From the NCBI GenBank assembly GCA_026692905.1, contig JAPLNL010000119.1:124001-188000 (forward strand): DNA of 64,000 nt, given 5' to 3'. Origin of the DNA: Planctomycetota bacterium (GTDB lineage: Bacteria > Planctomycetota > Planctomycetia > Pirellulales > Pirellulaceae). Made by a program: the position numbers and the translations under genes. Below, piece after piece: positions 35,723 to 44,302 of the stretch (within the stretch, counting starts at the first letter, position 1; each line of letters begins with the position of its first letter). Under the pieces are notes generated by a model. It made no database searches. It was not told the DNA's origin and saw nothing but the letters and a program-made list of their open reading frames with translations.

Positions 35723-37099
35723 ATGCCAATTCAAAAACGCACTTGGCACGAAACGTGTAAAGAAAGCTCAATTCCCCTCTTCTTGAGCACTATCGTTCAC
35801 ACTTCCATCATTCTCGTTTTGGCTTTGACGATTGCCGTTGAGGACAAAACAACACGATCTACTTTGTCAGCGACTTTCGCTGGCCAGCCGACGGATGTAG
35901 AGGAACTTTGCACAATAGACTTTGCTAATTCAAAGCTGGCTGTGTCCGATGAGCCTGCGCCCTATGGTGTTCAGGAAGACATGATTGCCCTGGAACAGGT
36001 TGCCTTGTCCGAGATAGAGTTGAGTTCGCAACTCAAAGCCGTCGTTAACGCCGTGGAAGCCCCAAAAACAGCTCGCATCGACCTGGGTTCGAATCCGCCC
36101 ACGCGACGATCCAAAGTAACACAAGTCTCCACTTCGACGGCTGTCGCCTCTGCAAATCAGAAGTCACTAAGCTTCGGAAAGAAAAACGCCGTGGGAACAC
36201 GGCAGATTGTTCCAGGTCCGGCAGCGACGCTGGAGGTAATCGTTCCCGGGCTCGATCCGTTGGGGACTGGCGTCCTTAGCCAAGCCAGCAATCTATCGCT
36301 GACAGGTGGGGCCATGATGGTCAGTACCGCTTGGCCGGCACCGGCAATGGCTGGAACTCCACTTCGATTCAGCTACGACGCATCGCAGGCTGATGGGCGA
36401 CGGCTCGTGGTTGTTGCTGGAACGCAGACGGTAAGCTTGCCTATCTACGATTGGGAGTTGCTACCGCTTGCCAAGTTCGTGGACTCAGGCCACAACGGAG
36501 CCGTCAGCATCCATATGCTTGGTAATCATGAAAAAGTCTCGTTGGATGCTGCTTTTGAACAAACTCTGCTGGGACTGAGGTTTATTCAAGCCGACATGAT
36601 GCCACGCGGCATCATCATGTCACAAGAGTTCTTACCTCAAGACGAAAATGGAGTCATTGTTGGGCCCGGCGAAGAAGAACGACTTTCAACCGATGAGCAA
36701 GTTGAGTCGGCAGTAAGGGAGCTCAAGCCGCTCATGGCAAAGACACGAAATGGGGCTCCGTTCTCTGTATTAACAGACGCGAGCATTCGTTTCGTTTTCG
36801 CGATCGAGGGCGCAGAGATGGTTATTACTGGGACGCCCTACTTCTTTTTTTGGGAGCCAGCCAACAAGGGGGACCAAGTTATTCCCAGGAAAGCATTGAA
36901 TGATGCCCTGAAGAAGGCTTGGCCACAAATCAAGCAAGCCAATCCTTTGGTGATCGAATCCATGGAACGCAGTTTTCGGACGGTTGCACTTTTTCGTTAC
37001 CAAAAGCAAAAATCGTTAGATAACTGGCGTTCTTTTGTTCAGCAAGTCAGTAAAGTGAAACTTGTTCCTGTTGCGACTCCAGCGGTTTTGACCAACTAA
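35723..37099 (+). CDS. Single-span exported protein of unknown function (458 residues)
   Basis: A strong gaggagg ribosome site (35709-35715) precedes ATG 35723. Residues about 18-40 (IPLFLSTIVHTSIILVLALT) form a membrane anchor after a short basic/polar N-terminus, placing most of the protein outside the cytoplasm. The rest is mixed alpha/beta with no motif I recognise; VVVAGTQTVSLPIYDWELLP and RAGVIVGP-like glycine turns are absent from known enzyme signatures. Such N-terminally anchored proteins are frequent in planctomycetes. It lies between the giant surface protein and another single-span protein, all co-directional, suggesting a shared envelope role. No function is proposed. Confidence 0.7.
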   Translation: MPIQKRTWHETCKESSIPLFLSTIVHTSIILVLALTIAVEDKTTRSTLSATFAGQPTDVEELCTIDFANSKLAVSDEPAPYGVQEDMIALEQVALSEIELSSQLKAVVNAVEAPKTARIDLGSNPPTRRSKVTQVSTSTAVASANQKSLSFGKKNAVGTRQIVPGPAATLEVIVPGLDPLGTGVLSQASNLSLTGGAMMVSTAWPAPAMAGTPLRFSYDASQADGRRLVVVAGTQTVSLPIYDWELLPLAKFVDSGHNGAVSIHMLGNHEKVSLDAAFEQTLLGLRFIQADMMPRGIIMSQEFLPQDENGVIVGPGEEERLSTDEQVESAVRELKPLMAKTRNGAPFSVLTDASIRFVFAIEGAEMVITGTPYFFFWEPANKGDQVIPRKALNDALKKAWPQIKQANPLVIESMERSFRTVALFRYQKQKSLDNWRSFVQQVSKVKLVPVATPAVLTN

Positions 37100-37152
37100 G
37101 TTTCAAATTGCTGGATTTTTGTTCCAAGACGGTCGACCGAGGAGCGAAGGCG

Positions 37153-37376
37153 CTTAGCACGACGCTCAGGCTAGTTAACCGGCATAGCACGACGCGCAAG
37201 TTTTGACGTTGCACTGTATTGAAAAATGTAGCTGAATTCTTGGGAATTCAGACACTTTGCAATTAAAACACGGTCAGAATTCTCACGAATTCTGCTACGA
37301 AAAAACAAGTGTGCAACTTCAAAACTCGCAAGCAAGTGATTGGGGCCGTGATTCACTAGCTTGCGCGTCGTGCTAG
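37153..37376. repeat. Nested inverted repeats (families B and D)
   Basis: The outer arms carry the family B core tagcacgacgcgcaag (37184-37200, degenerate copy at 37154) and its reverse complement at 37352-37376. Next inward, gcaagttttgacgttgcac (about 37195-37213) pairs with gtgcaacttcaaaactcgc (37311-37329). At the centre, gtagctgaattcttgggaat (from 37228) pairs with the segment 37274-37297 ending in gaattctgctac (family D). The whole can form one long stem with internal loops. It occupies most of a 359-base intergenic gap and encodes nothing evident. Confidence 0.75.
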
Positions 37377-37458
37377 ATAAATTGGATGCGTCGCTAGCCT
37401 TACCAAAGGTCTAATAAAACGAATTGAAACTAACCCATAGACAATCAGTGAGTCATTC

Positions 37459-38196
37459 ATGAGCAGTGCAAATCAATTCCCGATCGTTGAACGCAAACGT
37501 TTTCCGTGGGGATGCTTGATCGGTGGTTGTTTGACCGTTGTTTTGGTCATGATGATTTGCGTCGGCGCAGTTGGCTACATGGGGTACAGTTACTACATCG
37601 GTCAGGTCAACAAATATACGTCCGCGGAACCCGCTGATATTCCAAAGATCGAAAAGACAAAGGAAGAGGCCGATGCGGTAAAGAAAAGGTTCGACGATTT
37701 CAAGTCCGCTTTGGAACGTGATGAATTGCTAGAGCCATTTGTTTTGACGGCTGACGATATCAATACGATGATCAGCACCGAAAACGAGTTCAAAGGTAAG
37801 ATGTTCGTTACCATCGCCGATGGCGAAATTTCAGCTCAGGCCAGCATGCCGACCGACATGATTCCTGGCGGTACGGGACGATATTTCAACGGCAAAGTGT
37901 CACTGAAGGCGTCGCTGGAGAATGGTGTGCTGATCGTGACTCTCGATGAAGCAGAGGTGAATGGCGAGTCAATTCCCTCCCAGATTCTTGAGGCGATTCG
38001 CAAAGAGAACTTGGCCAAAGACGCCTACAAAGATGCAAAGTCCGCTGAGTTCCTGAGAAAGTTCGAGAGTTTGACGATCGAGAACGACAAGATCATTCTG
38101 ACGCCAGCACCAGTGAAATCGAAGAAGTCCGATGCCTCTGGCGCCCCGAAGCCTGAAGCTCCTACGGAACCCAACGCGGAGCCTGAAAAGAACTAG
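37459..38196 (+). CDS. Single-span membrane protein, extracytoplasmic domain of unknown function
   Basis: 245 residues. A short cytoplasmic N-terminus (VERKRFPWG) precedes a membrane helix at about 20-43 (GGCLTVVLVMMICVGAVGYM). It is followed by a charged helical stretch (EKTKEEADAVKKRFDDFKSA) and a compact domain with LTADDINTMISTE and GRYFNGKVSLKASLENGVLI, and then a Lys/Pro/Glu-rich tail. The family resembles planctomycete proteins annotated only as hypothetical. The role may be in the envelope, judging from topology and from its co-directional neighbours. The start is the first ATG after a repeat-filled gap. Confidence 0.7.
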   Translation: MSSANQFPIVERKRFPWGCLIGGCLTVVLVMMICVGAVGYMGYSYYIGQVNKYTSAEPADIPKIEKTKEEADAVKKRFDDFKSALERDELLEPFVLTADDINTMISTENEFKGKMFVTIADGEISAQASMPTDMIPGGTGRYFNGKVSLKASLENGVLIVTLDEAEVNGESIPSQILEAIRKENLAKDAYKDAKSAEFLRKFESLTIENDKIILTPAPVKSKKSDASGAPKPEAPTEPNAEPEKN

Positions 38197-38389
38197 TTCA
38201 GTTGGTGTATCGCCTTCAGGCGGCTGTCTTTTGGGGGTATTGCGAATCAGTGCCACGGGATTTCAGCTGAGTGGCGTTGCGATAACAAGTAGTGGAACTT
38301 CGTAAGAGTTCTTGAAGCGACTCGAACTCCAGGAAGTTTTACAAATCCTGCTACGCGTACAGACTCAATTCAGTTCCAAGGGGGGGCAG

Positions 38390-38418
38390 CGGACGGCACA
38401 TGGAGTGTGCTTGCTACC
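38390..38418. repeat. Solo copy of repeat family C core
   Basis: gcggacggcacatggagtg followed by tgcttgctacc matches, in one orientation, the right arm of the inverted repeat at 795-848 and, reversed, its left arm. It abuts the stop codon of the ABC transporter gene, so it lies at a transcript end on the minus strand. Confidence 0.65.
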
Positions 38419-40470
38419 TTATGCTGCTACCTGGGTCGATGTCGATACGCTCAACGTACCGTCCTTCATGTAGTAAACTTGATCCGCAAGAGCGATGAGA
38501 GCTTCGCGGTGCGTGATGATGACGAGGGTCATCTTTCCCTTCATCGACTGCAGAGTTTCACGGATTTGGATTTCGCTGGACATATCGATCTGGCTTGTCG
38601 ATTCGTCGAGGATCAAGATTTCTGGGTTTCGCAAGATAGCACGCGCTAGAGCAATTCGCTGCCGCTGGCCACCGCTCAGGTTTTGTCCCGCTTGTCCAAC
38701 GATGGTATCGTAGTCTTCGCTGAGCGAGTCCATAATGAATTGGTGGGCGTGTGCCATCTTAGCCGCTTCGATGGCTTGTTCCCGTGTGCTTTCGGGGCTT
38801 CCATACTGGATGTTTTCAAGTACGGATCGGTTGAAAAGTTCCGTGCTCTGGCTGACCAAGGCAACTCGTTTACGGAGGTCTTGCATTGCCATTTGGCGAA
38901 CATCGACCCCATCCATTTCGATGGATCCGTCGACAGGGTCGTAGTATCGGCACAGCAGTTGAATGAGTGTGGATTTGCCGCTACCGTTTGAGCCAAGGAT
39001 GGCGACCGTTTTGCCAAACGGGAGTTCAAACTCGACGTTCTTTAGAATTGGATGTTCTGGGTTGTAATGAAAGCAAACATTCTTGAGCGATAGCGAGGAG
39101 TGTCGTCCGTTCAACGAGATAGGATTTGCGGCCTGCGGTAAAGCTGGTTTCGAGTGAAGGATTGCGTAGAGAAAATTCGCGGCCATGGCGCCGTTGTAGA
39201 TCGACACCGACACACCCGAAAGCTTGCGTAGTGGATCGCTGGCACCAACAAGGAGGCCAAAGAAAATGAGCAAGTCGGTGATGCTCATCGGCTTTTCGCA
39301 AATCTGCAAGAAGAAGATGTGCGTCTGTTTGTTGACAACGAGATAAGCTCCAGCGCAGACGGTGATCGCAACCATTCCGATACCGATAAGTTCAGTAAAG
39401 GGCTTGCTCAGTCCGGTGTAAAAAATCATCTTGAGATTGACTCGTCGCATGTCGTCCGTGCATCGACTGAACCGTTCCTTTTCATGCTTTTCCATTGTAA
39501 AGGCTTGGACGGTAAAGATATTGCTTAACGCTTCCAGGAGAACCTCATGGAAACCGGCGTTTCGCCCCATGATGGATGCCGCGATGGTGCGGATTTTCTT
39601 GTTAAAATAAAGGACGACGAAAATAAGTAGGGGGGCTAGTACTACCGATAACACCAGCAGTCGCCAACTGATAAAGCAAGCCATGATCAGGCAGGAGGCA
39701 ACCCGAAGCGGCTCGCGGATCGCGGCGCCGAATAGGCTCATAATCCCTGCCGCCAGTCCGTCAGCCGCGGCCGTGATGGCAGCCAACAGGCCACTGGTGC
39801 CGAAGGTTTGATACGTTTTGCGGTCCATGCCAAGTGCCACATCGAATACGTTCATACGAAGGCCTCGAACAATACTTGTCGACACATGTGCGATGAGCAA
39901 GTCGTTTGCCATCATTAGCAAGTGCTTGATCAGCGTGCTGAAGATCAACACACCCATAATCATGCAAATGGTTTTAAAAGGGTCTCGGGGCAGCAAAGCG
40001 TTGGCCCAGCTGAGTCCGCGGGTTTTCCAAGTCAGAGCGTATTGCTCGGAAAGGATTTGGGCCTCAATGGTAGGTTGCGACTTGGATTCGGAGACGAAAC
40101 TCTGGCCGGTGAATCTCTGTTTGAGTTGCTTGGCTCTAGTGGAAGCGAGAAATTGCGAATCGAGTTGCTCCAACCTTGCAATGCTAGCATCGCTGCTCTT
40201 TTCGAGCCAGCTCTGCATCGAGTCTCCTTTCAAGGTCATATCGATGACAGGATAGAGTGCACCGATGTTCGAACTCCAGAGAATCGCGATGCCGACGGAG
40301 CAGATGGTGGCCAGGACAATTGTTGGCAAATGTTGAATGGAATCGCGAATCGCCGTCCAAAAGTTTTTCATCGAGTACTCGACATCCGTGCCAAGAGTCA
40401 AAGGGTTGGTCTGATCATCAAGGTGTTCTACCTGATTTCCCGTATCCCACAAAGGATGGGATGCAGTCAA
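38419..40470 (-). CDS. ABC transporter, fused permease and ATPase (ABCB/MsbA type)
   Basis: 683 residues. A type-1 exporter membrane domain (about six spans between 45 and 430) is followed by the nucleotide-binding domain: Walker A GSNGSGKST at 493-501, Q-loop near 541, signature LSGGQ at 598-602, Walker B ILILDE at 618-623 and the H-loop His in IITHRE. An unusually long region (about 80-160) between the first two spans, mostly charged, would face the periplasm. It probably acts as a homodimer exporting a lipid, glycan or peptide. ATG at 40371 is an alternative start that removes a polar 33-residue extension. Divergent from glycosyltransferase genes, it may export their product. Confidence 0.9.
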   Translation of the reverse strand: MTASHPLWDTGNQVEHLDDQTNPLTLGTDVEYSMKNFWTAIRDSIQHLPTIVLATICSVGIAILWSSNIGALYPVIDMTLKGDSMQSWLEKSSDASIARLEQLDSQFLASTRAKQLKQRFTGQSFVSESKSQPTIEAQILSEQYALTWKTRGLSWANALLPRDPFKTICMIMGVLIFSTLIKHLLMMANDLLIAHVSTSIVRGLRMNVFDVALGMDRKTYQTFGTSGLLAAITAAADGLAAGIMSLFGAAIREPLRVASCLIMACFISWRLLVLSVVLAPLLIFVVLYFNKKIRTIAASIMGRNAGFHEVLLEALSNIFTVQAFTMEKHEKERFSRCTDDMRRVNLKMIFYTGLSKPFTELIGIGMVAITVCAGAYLVVNKQTHIFFLQICEKPMSITDLLIFFGLLVGASDPLRKLSGVSVSIYNGAMAANFLYAILHSKPALPQAANPISLNGRHSSLSLKNVCFHYNPEHPILKNVEFELPFGKTVAILGSNGSGKSTLIQLLCRYYDPVDGSIEMDGVDVRQMAMQDLRKRVALVSQSTELFNRSVLENIQYGSPESTREQAIEAAKMAHAHQFIMDSLSEDYDTIVGQAGQNLSGGQRQRIALARAILRNPEILILDESTSQIDMSSEIQIRETLQSMKGKMTLVIITHREALIALADQVYYMKDGTLSVSTSTQVAA

Positions 40471-40590
40471 TAGCGATGACCGAGGCTATGGTAAATGTGC
40501 GATTTTGACGGAAATCTAGGATTTGCGGTTGACCGTTCGCAGACGGTATTATTAACGTTTGATAGCAATAGGTTAACCCGACACACAAGC

Positions 40591-40770
40591 CCTAGCACGA
40601 CGCGCAAGCTAGTGAATTGGACCTAGCACGACGCGCAAGCTAGTGAATTGGACCTAGCACGACGCGCAAGCTAGTGAATTGGACCTAGCACGACGCGCAA
40701 GCTAGTGAATTGGACCTAGATTCACTAGCTTGCGCTTCGTGCTAGTCATGTCGTGCTAGTCATGTCGTGC
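40591..40770. repeat. 31-base tandem repeats plus inverted copies (repeat family B)
   Basis: Four identical 31-base units fill 40591-40714, each starting cctagcacgacgcgcaagc. They are followed directly by an inverted copy of the unit's core at 40721-40745 (ttcactagcttgcgcttcgt...) and two short tcatgtcgtgctag words. The array therefore can fold back on itself. The same core occurs at 37154, 37184 and 37352. The units abut without spacers, so this is not a CRISPR. It sits between the divergent ABC transporter and glycosyltransferase genes. Confidence 0.85.
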
Positions 40771-40831
40771 TAGTTTATTCGGAACCCGCTGCTCGACTTA
40801 GTACAAATGGAAACCCTTCGTCAACGAGATC

Positions 40832-42040
40832 ATGCAGAATTCGCTTTCGGAAGCAATTGATGAGCCTAGGGATAACGTAGCTCCACGCGCGATTCTAACC
40901 GTAGTCACGCAGAGCCATCTGAAGTATGCCATGACTCTGGCTAGGAGTTGCGTCGCTTGCGAGCCAGATTGCTATTTCTACATCGCGGTCGTCGATTGTT
41001 TGTCCAAGTCCGAACTAGAAGAATCGGTGCTCAAGGAAGACAAATGTCTGGATGCGGTTCGCTGGTTAACGGTTGAGGAATTGCGATTGCCGGATTGGCG
41101 TAGAATGGCGTTTCAATATACACCCTTCGAGTATGTTTGCGCGTGCAAACCGTTTGCGATGCGGGCTGTACGGCAGCTTGGTCACGTGGAGCTTGTATAC
41201 GTCGATGCGGATATGTGGCTTTATCAGCCGATGGACGAGGTTTGGGAAGAACTAAAAACTGCGTCGGTACTTCTGACTCCGCATCTTATTCAGCCATTAC
41301 CGGACGATGGAGGATTCCCGTCCGAATCGGAATACCTACGTTGCGGGACCTTCAACGGAGGTTTCGTCGCGATCCATGGAAACGCGGACGGTGATTCGAT
41401 GTTGGACTGGTGGTGCACAAGAATGGCTACGGACTGCATCGTCGACGTTATGGGCGGAATCTTTGTGGACCAAAAATGGCTCAACTTGGTTCCTGGCCTG
41501 TTTCCCAATGTCAAGTCGCTTCGTCATCGCGGATACAACGCCGGCCACTGGTCGTTGTCTCAAGCGTCGATCAAAAAAGAACCTGATGGCCGTTTTCTTA
41601 TAGGCGACAGTCCTTTGGTGCTCTTCCATTTTAGCAAATTCTTGCCGGATGATCCGTATTCCTTTGAACGGCAACAAAGCCGAGTCAAGCTGAAAGAAAT
41701 TCCTGCATTGAAGCCGCTCATGGAACGCTATTGGCGCGATTTGGACCAAACAAAATGGCAAACAAGCAAGTTGGAAAGTCGTTTTGAAAGGCTAAGCTGC
41801 GGAACGCTCATTGAGCCTAGTTGGCGAGAAGCGGTTCGGCGAGGGCACATTTCGATTCGAGATATCGCGGACCCGTTTGATTCGAGTGCGACACCCGGCC
41901 TTGTAGAGCGCTATCGCCAACTGGAGAGTGAGGCTTCGGACTGGCGGGTGGATTGGAAGTATGCCAAGAAGCGGTCGAAATGGTCGAAGGCGTGGAAAAA
42001 GTATCGCCGTCGCTTGATCGATTGGTGGAACCACCGTTAG
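40832..42040 (+). CDS. Nucleotide-sugar glycosyltransferase (GT-A fold, GT8-like)
   Basis: 402 residues with the architecture of a GT-A enzyme. An N-terminal Rossmann-like part (AILTVVTQSHLKYAMTLARS) leads to the metal-binding DxD motif at 125-127 (YVDADMWLYQP). FNGGFVAIHGN and FVDQKWLNLVPGLFP, then a late LVLFHFSKF histidine, match sugar transferases that use UDP-sugars. The C-terminal ~80 residues are basic (KRSKWSKAWKKYRRR) and may contact membrane or an acidic acceptor. The acceptor is unknown; adjacency to a carbamoyltransferase and another glycosyltransferase suggests a decorated glycan or natural product. Confidence 0.8.
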   Translation: MQNSLSEAIDEPRDNVAPRAILTVVTQSHLKYAMTLARSCVACEPDCYFYIAVVDCLSKSELEESVLKEDKCLDAVRWLTVEELRLPDWRRMAFQYTPFEYVCACKPFAMRAVRQLGHVELVYVDADMWLYQPMDEVWEELKTASVLLTPHLIQPLPDDGGFPSESEYLRCGTFNGGFVAIHGNADGDSMLDWWCTRMATDCIVDVMGGIFVDQKWLNLVPGLFPNVKSLRHRGYNAGHWSLSQASIKKEPDGRFLIGDSPLVLFHFSKFLPDDPYSFERQQSRVKLKEIPALKPLMERYWRDLDQTKWQTSKLESRFERLSCGTLIEPSWREAVRRGHISIRDIADPFDSSATPGLVERYRQLESEASDWRVDWKYAKKRSKWSKAWKKYRRRLIDWWNHR

Positions 42041-42209
42041 TTCGGGTATTTGGCTGAATATTCGCGAGTTTCTAGACCGGTCTGGGAATCCAGAGTCAAT
42101 TCCGTAGAATAGAGGGTTGCATGGATGCCATCTAGGGAAAGTCTTCAAAATGATCCCTCCAGCAATCAGGCGCGGTAATTTATTTCCTCTTTCTTCAAGG
42201 TCTGAATCG

Positions 42210-44201
42210 ATGCTGCGAATCCCCGAACTGCCCAATCATTCCATTCTCGGGTTGAATTACAGCGGCATGCACGATACGACAGTTGCGATCGTTTCACCGC
42301 AGGGAAGTATTTTGTTTGCCTGTTCGCTGGAGAGGATTTCCAGGGTCAAACAAGATGGCAGACCTCCGACGCTTCTGCTTCAGGACTTTCCATGGGACAA
42401 GATCGAGACGATTGCAGTATCGACCGATCAACAAGCTTGGACGCCCGATGTCCCACGAAGTCTCGTCCATCCATTGCCACTCAAGGTCCCGCGTCTAGAA
42501 CCGTTGATTCATGGAGGTGAGTTTCGACAGTACTTAGATACATTGCCGGCGCCGAAGGAATTCGTTTGTCACGAGTTGTGCCACGTGAGTTCCGCGTTCT
42601 GGTTGAGCGGATTCGAAAAGTCCCTTTGTTTTTCCTACGATGGCGGGATGTCAAACTGTCCTTGGTTTGGAGGCCTTTATGATGCGAATCGTATCGATGG
42701 AATGAAGGCTCTCGATAGGTTTGCGGCCTCTCATTACGCAAAGATCGCAAGCCTCTACGCAGTCGTTACTGGTCTGCTTGGCTTCACACCCTTGAAGCAT
42801 GAAGGGAAACTGACGGGCTTGGCTGCTTATGGTTCCCAAAACGCAAAGTGCCGTACGGTCCTCCTGGATCTTTTTGAACATGATTATGACACGATGGAAT
42901 CCATGATTGAGTGGGTTTACACTTATTCGGATTCGATGAGTCCGATGCTGTTCGTGAATGAGGAAAAACGACGGAAACTCGCTGAAAGATTCGAGGGTAT
43001 CAGCAAGGAAGATATTGCAGCGACACTGCAGCGGATTTCCGAAGAGCATGTCGTTACGATTCTCAATAACGCGCGTGATCAAGGTTGGCGTTACGATTCG
43101 ATTTGTTTAGCTGGAGGGCTGTTTGCCAACGTAAGAATCAACCAAAAGGTAAAAGAGTTAGGGTTTCGCAATTTGTTTGTAGCACCCCCGATGACGGACG
43201 ATGGAACCGCACTCGGCGCAGCCCTTCATATTGCGTCTCAAAAGCCAGGCTTTAGGTCGTCAAAAGCCGAAACCATGTTTTTCGGCTACGATTTTAGCGG
43301 CGCGGAGGTGGCATCCAGCCTTCACGAGTTTGGCCTAAAGTTTCACCGAATCGACAACCCAGCGAATGTCATCGCAGACAAACTCGCCGCTGGAGCAGTT
43401 GTCGGAGTGTTTCAAGGCAGAATGGAATTCGGACCGAGAGCGTTAGGAAATCGTTCGATCATTTGCCAAGCAACCCAGTCCGAAATCAATAATGAGTTGA
43501 ACAAGAGGCTTTGCCGAACGGAGTTTATGCCCTTTGCTCCGATGACAAGACTCGAAGATGCCAAAGCATGTTACGAAGGGCTAGACGGAGCCGAGCACGC
43601 TGCGGAGTTCATGACCATCACATTCAACTGCACCGAGCTCATGAAACGGCAGAGCCCCGCCGTCGTTCACGTGGACGGGACGGCTCGCCCTCAGCTCATC
43701 AATGAAAAAGCCCATCCCTTCATTTACGATGTGATCACTGCTTACCAACAAAAGACCGGTATCCATTCCATTGTCAATACATCCTTTAATATCCATGAAG
43801 AGCCGATCATTTGTAGCCCCTCCGATGCCATCGAGGGCTTTCTAACGTCGGGACTAGATTTCCTCTACATGGAGGGAGGCTATTTGGTGGACTTCCAGGA
43901 AAACCAGGACATCGCACTCGCCTATTTGCAGCGGGACCGCACGAATGCATCGCAAAAAGAGCAACGCATTCAAGCCATCAATCAGTACCTAGCCAAGCAA
44001 CTTGAATCATGCATGACCCAGTTAGGTGAGAAAGAATCCGTAATCAATGTGCTTGCAGCGGCTGCGCAAGAACGACTGGAGTTGCTCCAGGAAAAAGAAA
44101 AGCAAATTGGAGCACTAGCTGCTGCAGCCGACGAACGCTTGCAACTGATGCAACAAAAGGATCAGGAAATTCGTCGACTGTCAGCATTGGTCAAAAAGTG
44201 A
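42210..44201 (+). CDS. NodU/CmcH-family carbamoyltransferase with C-terminal coiled coil
   Basis: 663 residues from ATG 42210, preferred over ATG 42117 because caagg lies about 10 bases upstream and LGLNYSGMHDTTVAIVS then sits at the usual N-terminal position. The Kae1/Hsp70-like domain (HDTTVAIV; HELCHVSSAFW; LCFSYDGG) and the YrdC-like C-terminal module (GVFQGRMEFGPRALGNRSII, NTSFNIHEEPI) are both recognisable. The enzyme transfers carbamoyl from carbamoyl phosphate to a hydroxyl, usually on a sugar or antibiotic. The last ~70 residues add an unusual repeat: AAAAQERLELLQEKEKQIG then AAAADERLQLMQQKDQEI, predicted to form a coiled coil. Confidence 0.9.
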   Translation: MLRIPELPNHSILGLNYSGMHDTTVAIVSPQGSILFACSLERISRVKQDGRPPTLLLQDFPWDKIETIAVSTDQQAWTPDVPRSLVHPLPLKVPRLEPLIHGGEFRQYLDTLPAPKEFVCHELCHVSSAFWLSGFEKSLCFSYDGGMSNCPWFGGLYDANRIDGMKALDRFAASHYAKIASLYAVVTGLLGFTPLKHEGKLTGLAAYGSQNAKCRTVLLDLFEHDYDTMESMIEWVYTYSDSMSPMLFVNEEKRRKLAERFEGISKEDIAATLQRISEEHVVTILNNARDQGWRYDSICLAGGLFANVRINQKVKELGFRNLFVAPPMTDDGTALGAALHIASQKPGFRSSKAETMFFGYDFSGAEVASSLHEFGLKFHRIDNPANVIADKLAAGAVVGVFQGRMEFGPRALGNRSIICQATQSEINNELNKRLCRTEFMPFAPMTRLEDAKACYEGLDGAEHAAEFMTITFNCTELMKRQSPAVVHVDGTARPQLINEKAHPFIYDVITAYQQKTGIHSIVNTSFNIHEEPIICSPSDAIEGFLTSGLDFLYMEGGYLVDFQENQDIALAYLQRDRTNASQKEQRIQAINQYLAKQLESCMTQLGEKESVINVLAAAAQERLELLQEKEKQIGALAAAADERLQLMQQKDQEIRRLSALVKK

Positions 44202-44302
44202 CCGATATCGTCGAATCGATTGTCGACTTGAACAGATGCATTTCGTTGAACCGTCAGACCCAGGCGTACTGGATATTTAATGCTTGGCCGTAGGCAAACT
44301 GT

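Noticed and set aside
40591-40714. CRISPR-like array of four identical 31-base units
   Set aside because: The units abut directly, with no variable spacers, and no cas gene is near; the same core occurs singly elsewhere in the window.
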